This document shows positions 10,936-24,127 of a DNA stretch of 64,000 nt, one piece after another. The stretch covers positions 2,046,001 to 2,110,000 of the forward strand of contig JBHGNT010000007.1 of the NCBI GenBank assembly GCA_043228905.1, in the 5' to 3' direction. Position numbers and translations under genes: made by a program. This DNA comes from Azolla caroliniana. Taxonomy: Eukaryota; Polypodiophyta. How positions within the stretch are numbered: position 1 is the stretch's first letter; each line of letters begins with the position of its first letter. The notes below the pieces were generated by a model. That model searched no databases, had not been told where the DNA came from, and saw only the letters and a program-made list of their open reading frames with translations.

Positions 10936-12785
10936 TAGTAAACTACATGCTTAACTTGTTAAGTAGGGGAGGATGTTTAACCCAAATTGGTAGCGTAAAA
11001 TTTTCCATTTCTTGTGTTACCGGTTATGATTACTAAGATACATAGCACGATTTTGTCATTTAGGATATGGTCTGAAGAACTGTACACTTACTAAGTATAC
11101 CTTTACTGAGATGTATACATCTTTACATGTTTATGGGTTTCAGTCTACATGTCCCTTTTTTGGATGTCTTATTCAAATTTTGAAATTGGGCTACGTTTTA
11201 GTTGGATCAGAAGATTATGAGTAAATTTATAGATATACAATTCTTGGCTAATGCTCTCAAGTTGTTTGAAAGCTAATCTGGTTGACAATTGTGAACATGG
11301 AAATCTTCCAAAAGTAACGCAAAGTTAAATTGGTTCTAGCTTTTTGCTTATGTGAAGTGACGATCCATGAGTTATGTTTCGTGAATGTATTTTCATCATA
11401 TTATCATTGGGGGGAACAAGTTTCAGTTCCATCTCAAGTGGGTGTTGTACTAGATATCACATTTTGGTGGTGCAGTTTTTCTTTGTGAATGGACCACACT
11501 CTCTTTGAGGAAAAGCTTATTTGCACTTTTCCAACCCGTTACCTGGGAGTGATTAGTCAGCTAGTGTTGTGTAAGCCTCCAAATTGTTGTCAAATTGTAT
11601 TTGCAATGAGTGTTATTGTCAAGTAAGTTTCTGTTATAATAGCATTGGAGTCGGTGAGAATAACATTGTGTTATCTGTGCAAATGAGTTATTGACAACCT
11701 TTCCTTGCCAAAGTGGATATGAACAATCGCAGGCTAAATTTATGTCATATATATTGTTACGTGTTAGCATATACATGCACAATTGATTCAATTGACAAGC
11801 TTGGCAAGGCAGTTTAGTCACCTGAATTGAAATTTACACCTATATCATTTGAATGCTTCATTTAGGTGCGATGAGCACATGTTGGTTGCAATGAATCTTG
11901 TATATCCATAGGTAACATGTAGGAGTTCTTTGTTAAGTAAGAGGCAAAGCTGGCATAGTAGTACCTTGTAAGCCACAAGTAAAAACTTCTACTTGCAACG
12001 CTGACTGTAGTTATTGCTTCCATGTAGATGAACAAAATGGATTAAATTAACAAATAGAGACTTCAGAACATCATCATAACTTATATAGATAACTACTAGC
12101 ATAAGAGCAATCAGGACAAGATGCTAAATTGCTGCAAAGTTTCCAAACATAAAATTGGCATTAATAACACGACTTATTGAACGTCCCTACTTTTAGATGT
12201 GCAAGTGCAGTAGGATAATCACATATAGAAAGCCAAATTGAGCTGTCCAAGAATAAGAGAGTCACTTTTTATCATGCATATATTTATTATCAATCCTTTA
12301 TTGCATTTTCTGTCACCTAAAGTCTACTTAACATCTTGTGGAGCTTGTGACACATAAAGGAATGTCGTGTTTCTCTGCTTACAGCAAATAGCAGTAATTT
12401 AATGTCATCGAGACACATTCAATATCCCGAGTAGGAGCTAGTAGGTGCAGTTCAACCAGAGCATTAATGACCATGGTAAATAAACACACACACACACACA
12501 CACACACAGAGCATATAACCAAATAAAGAAGGAAGGTAAGAAAGAAGTATGTATAGAAGAAGATGAGGCAGAAAGTGATGATGATAACAACGTAGAGCTG
12601 CAAATTTGCCATTAAAAAATGTTTCATGTGATTTGCTTAGGCTTTTTCATGATGAAAAGTTGTGGGCTCCCAAGTTCCAAATATTTTATGCCTGTTCTTT
12701 TTATACACTCATGAACCTAGAAGACAATTGAAAGCACAAATTAAATGTACTTCCAGAATTTTGGATGGTTCTTTTTTTGCTTTTT
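10936..12785. other. RFC3 3' region and intergenic DNA
   Basis: The start of this stretch should hold the RFC3 3' UTR. Beyond it I see no gene. A CA microsatellite of about 24 bp lies at 12485-12508. Confidence 0.6.
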
Positions 12786-14049
12786 GCTTTTGGTTTCTTC
12801 AATAAATGCGGGTTTCTGTTGTTCTTCCTCTCAAAGAGGGAGAAGAGCAAGTGGGTCTCTGCTCCTCTCCATCTCCTCCCTCTTTGGATTCTAAAGGAAA
12901 AGAAAGTAAAAGAAGAGAAGAGGAGAGAATAAAAAAGAAAAAAGAAAAGAAAACAAATAAGCAGAGTTCATTTCCTCTGTTTTGCTCATCTTGATTTTCT
13001 CTGTATATCAGGTACACATCCTTCTCTCTCTCCCCCCCCCCCCCCCCCCTTGCATTTTGGTTTCTAGTTTAGTTTTCTTTCTTAAGGAGAATCTTACCTC
13101 CAATCTGGTAATGCTATCTTTTCTGATTCTCTCTTGTTGTGGCTGTCATAACGAAAGGGAAAATAGGCGATTGATTATTAATCAAATTTCTCTGATTTTA
13201 ATGGTTCCTTTGATGGTTTTTGGATCTAGGTGGGTTATATATAGCGCCTTTTGATGTGATTCAATCCTAGGGTTGATGTAAATATACTACATTCATAAAG
13301 ATTTTTAGCATCAAAATGCAGTATTTTAAGCTCATTACATTTGTGGTTATTAGAATGTTGATTAATTGTGTATGGACTAATTGCATCTTCTAACTTATAA
13401 TTCCAAAGCTAAGAGAGGATCCATGGTTTGCTCTCTTTGTTCGCAAGAAGAAACTCTAGAAGAATTTCTGGAAGTGCTAGAGGGTGTAAGATACGTGTCC
13501 CATTTACTATAAATTCAATCGTCAAGAAAGTGAGCCTTAGAATGTGTTCAGGGTTCCGGGTTTAGGATGTAATGATTAATAGGATGTCTTGTAATGCTAA
13601 AGTTTAGGAGGTCCTGAACCAAGTTGCTTCTTCACTATGGAGTATATCTTCAAGAAATGAGGTTTAGAATGTAATGTATTTAAGGTTAAGGATATAGCGA
13701 TTAGAAAGTTATATTGTGGTGTCTAAGTTTCAGAGATCTTGATCCAACTTGCTCCTCTACGATACATTATGTCATCTAGAATAGGTTCAGATTTTAATGT
13801 CTAGGATTTATTTCTAAATCTTAGGAGATCTTGGTCCATTAATATAGATTGTATCATCTAGGAATGAGCTTCAGGATGCTCATTTCTGTGGTAACTTCTA
13901 GAATCCAAACCTATAACGTAAAATCAGGGTTCAGCATTAATGTTGATGTTGTCAATGTCTTTGCTATATAAATTGGTGCATAAATCAATCACATTCTCTT
14001 TTTTTATATATTCAGTTGGACGTCTTTGAGTGGTATATCATACTATACT
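12786..14049 (+). promoter_or_regulatory. ACLB 5' leader exon and leader intron (predicted)
   Basis: A CT- and GA-rich leader-like segment (about 12806-13011) ends in ATCAG followed by GTACAC, a plausible donor at 13012. The intron would end at the TTCAG acceptor at 14015, 34 bp before the ACLB ATG. A C-tract (about 13035-13049) lies in this intron. The transcription start is not visible and the model is inferred from splice-site-like sequences only. Confidence 0.5.
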
Positions 14050-15860
14050 ATGGCATCTGGACAATTGTTTTCTCGACAAACCCAGACCTTGTTCTACAAT
14101 TTTAAGCAACTTCCCATTCAGAGGATGCTTGATTTCGATTTCCTATGTGGTAAGTTCATGTCAGTAAGTGTGCTAACATGTGCATTCACACCATAATTCC
14201 TCCTTTGGCTCAAATTCATACATACCTTAAGTTTGTGAGTTCCTCATATACTTTGTGATTGTATTGTATTCTTATTTAATCACAACATATAAGGGATGTA
14301 AAAGTGTGTCTCATACTGTTTGTATTCTTCCCAAGGATACTTTAGAGTAAGCAAAATGTAAATGTGGTACGATGTGTCTGTATCATCTTAGCTAACGAAA
14401 GTTTAAGAGAATAACACAAAAAATACCCCTACCTTTTTGGGTATTTATTGCAATATCCCCAGGTTTTCAAAAATGATCAAAATATCTCTCCCTTTTGGAA
14501 AATTTAATCCTTCAGATGGTATTTTTGGTGGTCTTCTCCCAAGATTAAAAACTATAATCATCTGGCTTATAGTGATCAATTTGTTGAATATTCATCTTTG
14601 TTGACACTGCCAGGAAGAGAAACTCCATCAGTGGCTGGAATCATCAATCCTGGGTCTGAAGGTTTCCAGAAACTTTTTTTTGGGCAGGAGGAGATTGCTA
14701 TTTCTGTGCATTCAAGGCATATTATTTATACTTGGATGTCATTGTCATTGTTTCTATCTATGGAGAGGCAAATCCTTTCTAACCAATGTCCTATTCTATC
14801 TTGATTCTTACAGCATCAAAGATGCATGCAAGGCTCACTCGACAGCTGATGTGTTCATCAATTTTGCTTCATTCAGAAGGTACATGTGTGCTTATTACTT
14901 ACTATTACCATTACTACTACTACTACTACTACCACTACTACTACTACTACTACTAGTATTATTATTATATACATTTGAGCTGATTATGGCGTAAGTTGAA
15001 CTTCATGAGCTATGTACAACATTTTTGTGAACCCTGAAAGAAATGGAACTCTCCTTCGCAATGAAAGCTTGAATACCTCAGAACAATTTTTGTAGTGCCA
15101 TCCATCCTAACTATGGTTTTTTGGCAGTGCGTACGCTTCCTCTATGGAGGCCCTGAAACAACCAACCATCAGAGTTGTAGCAATTATTGCTGAAGGAGTA
15201 CCGGAAGGGGATACAAAGAAACTTATTGCGTATGCTAAAGCAAACAACAAGGTAAACAGCAAGTTACTGGTGTTTAGAGTATCCCACAATCCTCCTCTCT
15301 CCCCTCTAAATATTTAACTGCCCCTATGGTTATATTATATTAATTTGGTGTTTTCAGTGTTTTATCTTATATGCCTTTGAGAATAATCAAAGTTAGTGAT
15401 CAAATGTGTTCCTTCTTCGTGTAGGTTCTTATTGGCCCAGCAACTGTTGGTGGAATCCAAGCTGGTGCCTTTAAGATAGGCGACACTGCCGGTACACTTG
15501 AGAATATAGTGGAGAGCAAACTCTACCGTCCTGGATCTGTTGGATTTGTATCAAAATCTGTGAGTTCCAAATTCACATTGAGCACTTCTGCTTTGGATTC
15601 ATTATATGATTAGAATGCACACACACATATAAATGTTGGGGTTTTGCATGATTTTTAGGGTGGTATGTCGAATGAGCTGTATAGGATAATTTCAAGAACC
15701 TCTGATGGTATTTATGAAGGTATTTCTGTTGCCACTGTAGTTCAACCCCTTAGATTTAATTTCTTTTTCTAAATTATGCATCTGATAAACAGCATTTAAA
15801 TGAAAACAATTTTTGAAATAAACGTAAATATATATGCATATATCCATACACACATGTAAA

Positions 15861-15929
<69 letters not shown>

Positions 15930-18301
15930 GTGTGTATGAAAACTCTATTGTTATTGTTTGCTTTTCTAGGCATTGCAATTGGCGGCGATGTGTTCCCTGG
16001 CTCCACCTTGTCTGATCATGTTTTACGGTACCAGAACATTCCACAGGTTTGTCTTGCTATTCTGTATGTAGATAGAAATGCTATTTTGTCATTGCTTTTC
16101 ATTGTGAGTATATTATTTTAAGAAGCAAGCTGTTACTATGTGTGATCTCAAACTAATGTATATGATAAACTGTCATTATGAATGCAAACAGCAGATCCAT
16201 TGCTTGAGATTGGAATCTACAAACTTAGGGATCCAAAGCACACACATTATCACTACATTATCATGCTTAAATATTTAACTCTAAGAATGGTAATACAATA
16301 AGCTCACTAAGTCTACTACCAATAATTTATTAGATCACATTTGCGCTTTGAAATTGTCGCATGTAATCTCTTGTTTGTTCTGTGTTTCTTTTGTTGGTAT
16401 GGTACATTGTTTTTAAAAAGTGACTTGCAGATCAAGATGGTGGTGGTGCTTGGTGAGCTTGGTGGTCGTGATGAGTACTCTCTCGTGGAGGCTTTGAACC
16501 AGGGCAAAGTAACTAAACCTGTGGTTGCATGGGTTAGTGGCACATGTGCACGTCTCTTTAAGTCAGAGGTGCAGTTTGGACATGCTGTAAGTTTTCATGT
16601 ACACTTGTCTTATGTGAAAATGGTGATTGCCCAACCGATTTTCTAACTAATGTAGAAATTGTGAGTTGCAGGGTGCAAAGAGTGGAGGTGATATGGAATC
16701 TGCTCAGGCGAAGAATAGTGCACTTCAAGCCGCGGGTGCTCTTGTGCCAACCTCTTATGAGGGCCTTGAACCGTTAATCAAGGAAACATATGAACGCCTA
16801 GTTAAAGAAGGTGTGATTGTACCTATTCCTGAGTTGAAACCCCCTCCAGTACCACAAGACCTAAATGCAGCTATTAAGGCCGGAAAAGTGCGAGCTCCGA
16901 CACATATAGTCTCTACCATTTGTGATGACAGAGGTTGGTTTTTTGCATTATTTGAGGTATTAAATGGCCATGGTCAGTTCTAATTTCACTCCGTCTTATG
17001 TTTTGTAGGTGAGGAAGCTACATATGCAGGGGTGAAGATGTCAGTATTGATCGAGAATGACAGTGGTGTTGGGGATGTGATCTCGCTTCTTTGGTTCAAG
17101 CGTAGCCTCCCTCGTTACTGCACCAAATTCATTGAGGTATTTAAACTCTTTGGTTTGATTATAATAGAAAACAATCAGGAATAAAATAGTGTAGCATTAG
17201 AGGCATGCTTGGTCCAGGGTTTTTTTGAAAACACAGTTTTATATTGTTCTATAGATGTGCATAATGCTTTGTGCTGATCACGGTCCATGTGTTTCTGGTG
17301 CACACAACACAATTATTACAGCCCGAGCTGGAAAAGACCTTGTTTCAAGCTTGGTATCAGGTTGCTGCTCTTCATATTCTTTTTCACATTATGATTTTAA
17401 ATGATTTCTTATAGTCTTTTTTTTCTCTTTACTAACATAGGTCTTCTAACAATTGGGCCCCGGTTTGGTGGGGCGATCGATGATGCCGCTAGATATTTTA
17501 AAGAGGCATGTGACAAGGTATATATTTGTATTTGGACGTCAAATGTGGGATTTTTTTGTGAACACTACCATCTATCCATCCATCAAGGTGGGTTGCGGGG
17601 TTTAGGCCCATTGGTTTGATTAAAATGGACCGATTCTCTGTTTTCAGGGTCTTTCTCCTTTCGAATATGTTGAATCGATGAAGAAGAAGGGCATTCGAGT
17701 ACCTGGAATTGGTCACAGGTTACTTGTTACAAACTCTTTAGCGATGTGGTTCTGATGTGGATTTAATACATACAAGTTTTCTGAAAAGTATGTCCATTGT
17801 TTCTTTTCTACAGAATAAAGAGTGTGGACAACAAAGACAAGAGGGTGGAGCTTCTACATGAATATGGGCGGACATTCTTCCCTTCTATCAAGTACTTGGA
17901 ATATGCACTCCAAGTTGAGAAGTACACACTCACGAAGGCGAACAACCTTGTCTTGAATGTGGATGGGTGTATCGGTTCTCTTTTCCTGGATTTGCTTGTT
18001 AGTAGTGCAATGTTCACCCAGCAAGAAATAGATGAGATTGTGGAGATCGGCTATCTTAATGGTCTATTTGTGCTTGCCCGGACAATTGGGTTGATTGGGT
18101 AAGGATACTTTTAGGATTATGTTGTGTGTGCGCATACATATGGTTTTAGAGAGACAATGATTTCATATTGTCAATTAGGAGAGAATAAATCTTTTCTCAT
18201 GCTATTTGTTTTTTTTTTAATGCAGTCATACATTTGATCAGAAACGGCTTAAGCAGCCTTTATACCGTCATCCATGGGAGGATGTCCTTTACACGAAGTG
18301 A
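14050..18301 (+). CDS. ACLB: ATP-citrate lyase subunit beta
   Basis: In the cytosol this subunit works with ACLA to cleave citrate into acetyl-CoA and oxaloacetate using ATP and CoA, feeding sterol, wax, flavonoid and histone-acetylation pathways. Fifteen coding exons join in frame to 608 residues, the usual plant ACLB length: 14050-14149, 14614-14716, 14814-14879, 15128-15251, 15425-15559, 15659-15719, 15970-16046, 16431-16586, 16672-16933, 17009-17136, 17255-17360, 17441-17517, 17648-17718, 17814-18098, 18226-18301. The succinyl-CoA-ligase-like half includes [20 protein letters not shown] and the phospho-histidine site FGHAGAKSGG (His273, split between exons 8 and 9). The citrate-synthase-like half includes [33 protein letters not shown] and [14 protein letters not shown], and the end is [10 protein letters not shown]. 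All junctions are GT-AG except intron 2, which needs a GC donor. No ACLA gene is in the window. Confidence 0.95.
14717..14813 (+). other. GC-AG intron in ACLB (weak donor)
   Basis: Exon 2 must end at 14716 (AAG) so that AG plus C of exon 3 forms the Ser before IKDACKAHS. The intron then starts GCATAT and ends TTCTTACAG. No GT nearby keeps the phase and the conserved VHS-x-I region. The donor matches the consensus less well than the RFC3 one, so a sequence error here is possible. Confidence 0.7.
15858..15927. repeat. TG/TA compound microsatellite in ACLB intron 6
   Basis: A (TG)n run of about 26 bp is followed by a (TA)n run of about 40 bp, inside the intron between exons 6 and 7. The short open frames over it are artefacts. 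Confidence 0.95.
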
Positions 18302-20482
18302 CAAATTGAGGATTTTCCTTAATTTTCTCTTCAACGTTGAATGCGGTCTTCACAATTGGGGACAAATTTTTTATTCCTTTAGCTTGACCCCTTTGTAATT
18401 TATTACTCATAATGTTGGAAATGAGTCAAAATTTCTTACTTGTGGTATCAGGATGGTGCAAATCAAGAGAAAAATAACTAGCCTTGATTGTCTCATATTC
18501 CGGAAACCTTTTTTCTGTGGTATAAGGGGTGCCAAGGCAATTATTAATAGAACACGTGATCTTTATTTTTGTTGGCATATACTACTAATGTTTCCAATGC
18601 ATTCAGATCTTTAGCATCCTCTGGAAATTTGAGTCTGCATTAGTAAGGTTTGTCGTAAGTGCATATCTATGATAGCGCACATCCACTATGTTATTGTCTA
18701 TTATTATTGTATGCCTAATCAAGTCAAGAGATGATTTTTTCTTAAAGTTATCATAGAGATGAGATTAACGTATCTAGATAGCCTTGGGCTTGGATTAAGC
18801 ATGAATTCCATCCTAAAGAGTTGTAATGTTCAACTATACCTCTAGGAAACCTTGGAATTGGAAAGTTGATCTTAACTTTTTGTATGTTCTTTGTGTGCAA
18901 GATGTGGTTCATTTTATGACATTAACACAACCATGGATGATCGAGACAATGTCGATGCAATGTGGTTGTCTTCTTTGGTTATGCATGTGTGCTTCAAAGA
19001 CATTGAGTGGGTTGTAATTTTGACCAAAACATTTTGTGATTCAATATTTTAAAAAGTTCATAACAGTAGTCCCTTGCTTAAAACCTAGGTTTGGGAACCT
19101 TCACTATGAGTGTTCCCCACCATCTCATGTTATTGGGTTTGTGGTTTTAGACTTCTACTCATGGAGGCATGTCTACAATATGATTGGGTAACAAATCTAG
19201 GTGCCTATTCCTTTCTAAATGTGGCCTACAAATTCCATTGGAAATATTTCTAGTGGAAATCAGGATGGGGAAGCAACACAAAATGCATGTAATCTATTCA
19301 TCTTTTGCATAGATTATATCCTTCATTTCATGAGTTTTTGAGTGGCAAATTCCTTCAAGGATATATCGTAGGCTAATCACTCCCTTTAGTCAGCTGTGTT
19401 GTAATGAGATTCTTCTATTATGGACACCAATAGTACTTACTACAAGGGTATAATTCTTAGCCTCAATGCATTCCATATTTGTCATGATTCGGCACTTATT
19501 GGAACCATTGTTGGTTTTTCAATATGTTAAGCTAAAACTCTACATTGTTTTTGGTCCTCAAAATTTCCATTCCTTTGATCATTTTTAAGTGTTTAATCAT
19601 TACATTTATGAGAATTTTCTTCATAGTCGTGACTCGTTTTTGTCCACCATTTTGCTTCTTTTGAAAAACAACAATGTTGGAGAATGAGCAAAATGAAGAT
19701 GCTAAAAAATGCATAAGAAAATAAATAATTGCATCATTTTTATTTTTGTTTTCGTAGTTAAATGTAGATTTTGCTTCAAGAGAATGCTTTTGTTTAAAAA
19801 AATAAAAAAATAGATTAAATAGATAAAATAAATAAGCAAATATACTAGATTTATTCAAATCAATCTCTTAACGAATTCACAAAGTTATGTATGTCCATAG
19901 ATATAATTAGACCAACATTTGAAATGAAGAATAAAAAAGTACAAAAGAAAAGCTCTTAAATGTATATATTTGCAAGTGTCGCCAAAAAAGGTACAAGCAA
20001 AATGTCCTATTTTGTATATATGTATTTGTAAGTGTAACGAAACTAACATAAATTTTCACAAGGGTTGATGAAATCTATGGAGGTGACGAGTTGGTCACCG
20101 ACTCACCTTGTGTTCTTATGATGTTCTAGCACAGTGCACTAAATGTGATACAACTAGTCACTTTCTTGGGAGCATCAACCGGCCCGATATGGTCTCACAT
20201 GCCCATCATAGACAAAACTTTGTGAAATATTTTCCTTAAAACTAATTCCTTTTTTTATTCGAGGTGGAATATTTTCCTTATAAAGTTCATTTTAAAAACA
20301 ATGCATGTATTGCTCAAGTTCTCACCATTAATGACACCACCGCCCTTCCAAGTTCCACCCAATGTCACCAAAGTTGTTTGCTATGCCACCATTTTCAACA
20401 TCCATGGGTCCATAGCACCTTCTCATTATTAGATCTTCCATTTTGTATGTATTGTTTTAATTTGCTTCATACATCTAGTTGA

Positions 20483-20553
<71 letters not shown>

Positions 20554-22614
20554 CACACAACACAACACAACACAACGCACAAGAAATGTTCGAAATTTGC
20601 ATAATATTACCACAATAGGTCAACATGAGTTTTCTTTGTAATAATTTAGTCTCTTGACTCTATCAATAACTTAATGTTTATGGTTTAATAAGTTTTTAAA
20701 CTCATCTTAGATGGCTAATGGTTTAGGGTTTGGATATTTTTGTAATATTTATTAAATATGAATTAACTTTATAAAGTTTTAGTTAATAACTTAAACCTAT
20801 AGCCTATTAATATATTAAGATATATCATTTGAAGTTCAATATTTTATCTTTTCTCAAATTTGGGTTTACTAAGACTCAAGAGATGTGCTACATGATGCAC
20901 ATAAGACTTCTAGTAGGCTACATGACCTTAGCTAGAGGAACCATTTAGTGTGTAAGAGTGTGAATTCTAGAATTGATTCACTTATCTCAATTCGAATAAA
21001 TGAATAGGAGTGAACCCTAGCCTAGATTCACTTTTTTTCAATTCAAATACCAAAATCGCTTTATTAGGTGAATCAACCCCCTAACATTGTAGTTTAATAA
21101 CTAGTTATGTAGTGAACATTGATTCTTGTACTTTTTGCACTTTGAAATGAACAATTATGTCGCAAACATCAAGCAAATCCAATCAAATCAAATGGTTACA
21201 TAATATAATAGGGAAAAGGTAGTCAAACCTAAAAAGGTAAGGCTAATATTTCCCTTAGTTTTGTGATGTTTTATCCCTATATAGATATGTAGACAGTTTA
21301 TTTAGTTGTTGACTAGGACATTGCACATCTCAAGTGCTGCGATACGGTTCAATCTTAAAAGACTCTTCTCTTGCAATAAATTTAACTAATTTAGGCGAAA
21401 ATATTATTTGTGACACCAATGTTTCAACAAGTTTGATAGAGTAATCGACTCACAAGTCACAACTCACCAATTTAAAATTTCTTGCAAGTAATACATTAGA
21501 ATGTGGGCCATTCAACTTTGATTGTAAATCATTGTAATGATGTGCCACAAACCATATAGTACTTATCTTCAAAATGATGATGGCCCAATTATTGTTACTA
21601 TGTGCATCAACAAATGTGTTCCACTTTAAAGCCTATGTATTAAATGCTGATTAAACAAGTTATACAAATCTCCTTATAAGGATTTGAGGTTCATTTGCTT
21701 CTTTGAGAAGTGTTTGATGGACATTGGACTGAAGAAACAAATAAAACGTGGTTACACAAACTTCGAACATTAATGCTCCACAAGTAATATTGTGATTGAT
21801 ATACTATTCTACAAAATGCACATTATTAACGCACAATTAGTTAATGATATAATGGATTAAATTAAGATAATATAAGTGGCATTACATGTATCTATCTAAG
21901 GTTGTGTACAAAGAGCTAGTTTTTTAGTAGGAATCTAGCAAAATACCTATAAAATTTTATGGGGATGTGGAAGTGAAGTAGATTCACTTGTCAAGTGACA
22001 TAGGTATTAATTAAAACCACATGTTGAATCGAGTAATTGTGTATTTTACGCAATAAGATATATCAACAATGACCAAAATACGCAATCTATGGACATGAAG
22101 TTTAGTTAGTTCTAATATTATTCTTGGACTTATATTTTCATTGGAGTTACAATGCCAATGTGACAATTCTAGAAGCTCGAGTTGGTGCCAATATTGAGAT
22201 AGTGACAAACGGGGCATGCCATCGGTATGAATGCAAGCTAAAAATAAAATTCCCAAAGCTTCACAATACAAAGAAAGAAGATTTTCATGAGCGTTTTCCA
22301 AAGAGAGAGGGGCAAGTTTGGAACATTTTTTGATGATGAGCTGTTATACCGATTGGATCATATCGTTTACGATACTCTTAATTTCTCGATATGTGGTAGT
22401 TCATGATAAACATAGAAGGGACAAAGGGAGAAGGTTCCTAGGAAAGTTCCAATGAACAACTGTTTTTTAATGTCATGATCTTTTCTACTATCCCTTAGGA
22501 GTTAGGCTAGAGTGGGCCCAAGGCATATTCTTGAGGATAATTTTGTACTCGTAACATAAAAGCCATGGTTTTGGGGATCAAACTAGACTCTAGAGTGAGC
22601 TGATTGAGATCCCC
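18302..22614. other. intergenic DNA, no gene seen
   Basis: The first few hundred bases should contain the ACLB 3' UTR. The remainder is AT-rich. A CA microsatellite of about 70 bp lies at 20483-20552 and passes into CAACA repeats up to 20577. A 69-codon frame at 22124-22333 has no recognisable motif and is not called. Confidence 0.6.
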
Positions 22615-24127
22615 ATGACAAGGGGATTGGAGATTTTGGATGTGGTCCTGGTGCCTGCAGGTGTGTTGATGTTGTTGGTCTATCAAGCGCAGCTCGCGTA
22701 CCGAATCCGCTACCACCCGTCCACGACCGTCTTGGGCATCAATCATATCAATCGCCGAGCATGGGTCCGCGTCATGATGCAGGTTTCTTCTTTCTAGATT
22801 AAATGCTCTCATTCATAAAGTACCATTCGAATCAATTCACTCCTATATATACATACACCAATCTTTCTTTGAGGTCATGAATCATGACATATATATCTAT
22901 ATATCTATATTTATGTATGTTTGTTTATGTATGCATGTATGTATGTTTGTGCGTGTACATACATACATACCTACATACATACATATTGTATAGATCTTGG
23001 TCTTTGGTCTTTGATCTTTGATTGTCATAGTTTATTAATCATGATAGAGATCCATTTATGATGTGTCTATACTCTGTTTTAATGGCATGATTGAGTGAGA
23101 CTTGAAATGAAATGACACTACTATCAGCCATCTTTGAAATGCCTAAATGACCTATGACCTAAATTCATTTAAGTCATAGGAAGGCCGTTCGGTGATCATC
23201 ATGCAATTGATTGATCACAGATAGGTCTCTATATGTCCGGTTAATATTCACAACCATATCCTTCATGATAAGCTTCCTAGTGGAGCTTGCTTCGTGGTGC
23301 ACAATCTATGGATGCTCCATATCCCACTAGGTGCAATTGTCCCTTATGGTGTGATGGGCAGCGCATTAGAGGTGACTTGACAGAATAATCGAGCCCAATG
23401 ACTCGATCAACTGGGTAACCCCCCATAATGATGCATCCATATGTATATGTGTATGTGTATATATGTATATGTATGCATATGTATGTATGTTGAGAGAAAG
23501 AGAGAGATAGATGGTGTGTGTATTATAAACTTGTCATTTATAGATGAATTGATCCTCTTGTAAAAACAGGATGGCTTGAAGAATGGGATATTGTCCGTCC
23601 AAACGCTACGAAATGAGATCATGGCATCGGCATTGCTAGCAACGGCCGCGATCACACTATGTGCCATCATCGCCGCGTTGATAAGCACAATTAGTACTGA
23701 TAGCTTCGAGGTCACGAGTCTATTACTTGGGGACAAGAGAAAGGGGACCACTTCTATCAAGTTCCTATGTGTCTTGATATGTTTCCTCGTGGCCTTCATG
23801 TGCAATATCCAATCTGTGAGGTATTATTGCCATGTAAGCTTCCTCATTAGCATACCCCTTGGTCCCAATGCACCTGGGCTCCAACTTCAATATGTCAATG
23901 ATGCCATGTCCATGGGCGCCCACTTTTGGTCCCTCGGATTAAGGGCATTTTATTTCTCGTTTCCCATGTTCTTGTGGCTCTTTGGTCCTATCCCCATGTT
24001 CTCATGCTCGTTGATCCTCACTATTTGGCTCCATTTCTTGGACACGACGAAAAACTTCAAGTCAAATTTGGGTAGTTTACAAGGGCCTAGAGATAACGAA
24101 TTAATACCAATCAACAACTCAAGCTAG
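22615..24127 (+). CDS. DUF599-family membrane protein, tandem copy A
   Basis: Two exons, 22615-22782 and 23570-24127, with GT-AG boundaries and phase 0, give 241 residues, the usual size for the plant DUF599 family (biochemical role unknown). Family hallmarks in order: ILDVVLVPAGVLMLLVYQ (membrane segment), TTVLGINHINRRAWV, LSVQTLRNEIMASALLATAA (second membrane segment), IKFLCVLICFLVAFMCNIQS (third) and FWSLGLRAFYFSFPMFLWLF before GPIPMF (fourth). The C-terminal tail is short and polar. The 787-bp intron contains TATG-type repeats. Copy B, 2.4 kb downstream in the same orientation, has the same structure. Start chosen at MTRGLEILD, the same position in both copies. Confidence 0.9.

Noticed and set aside
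22011-22333. Overlapping ORFs of 96 and 69 codons on opposite strands
   Set aside because: No recognisable domain, signal or splice context. Length is within chance for this region.
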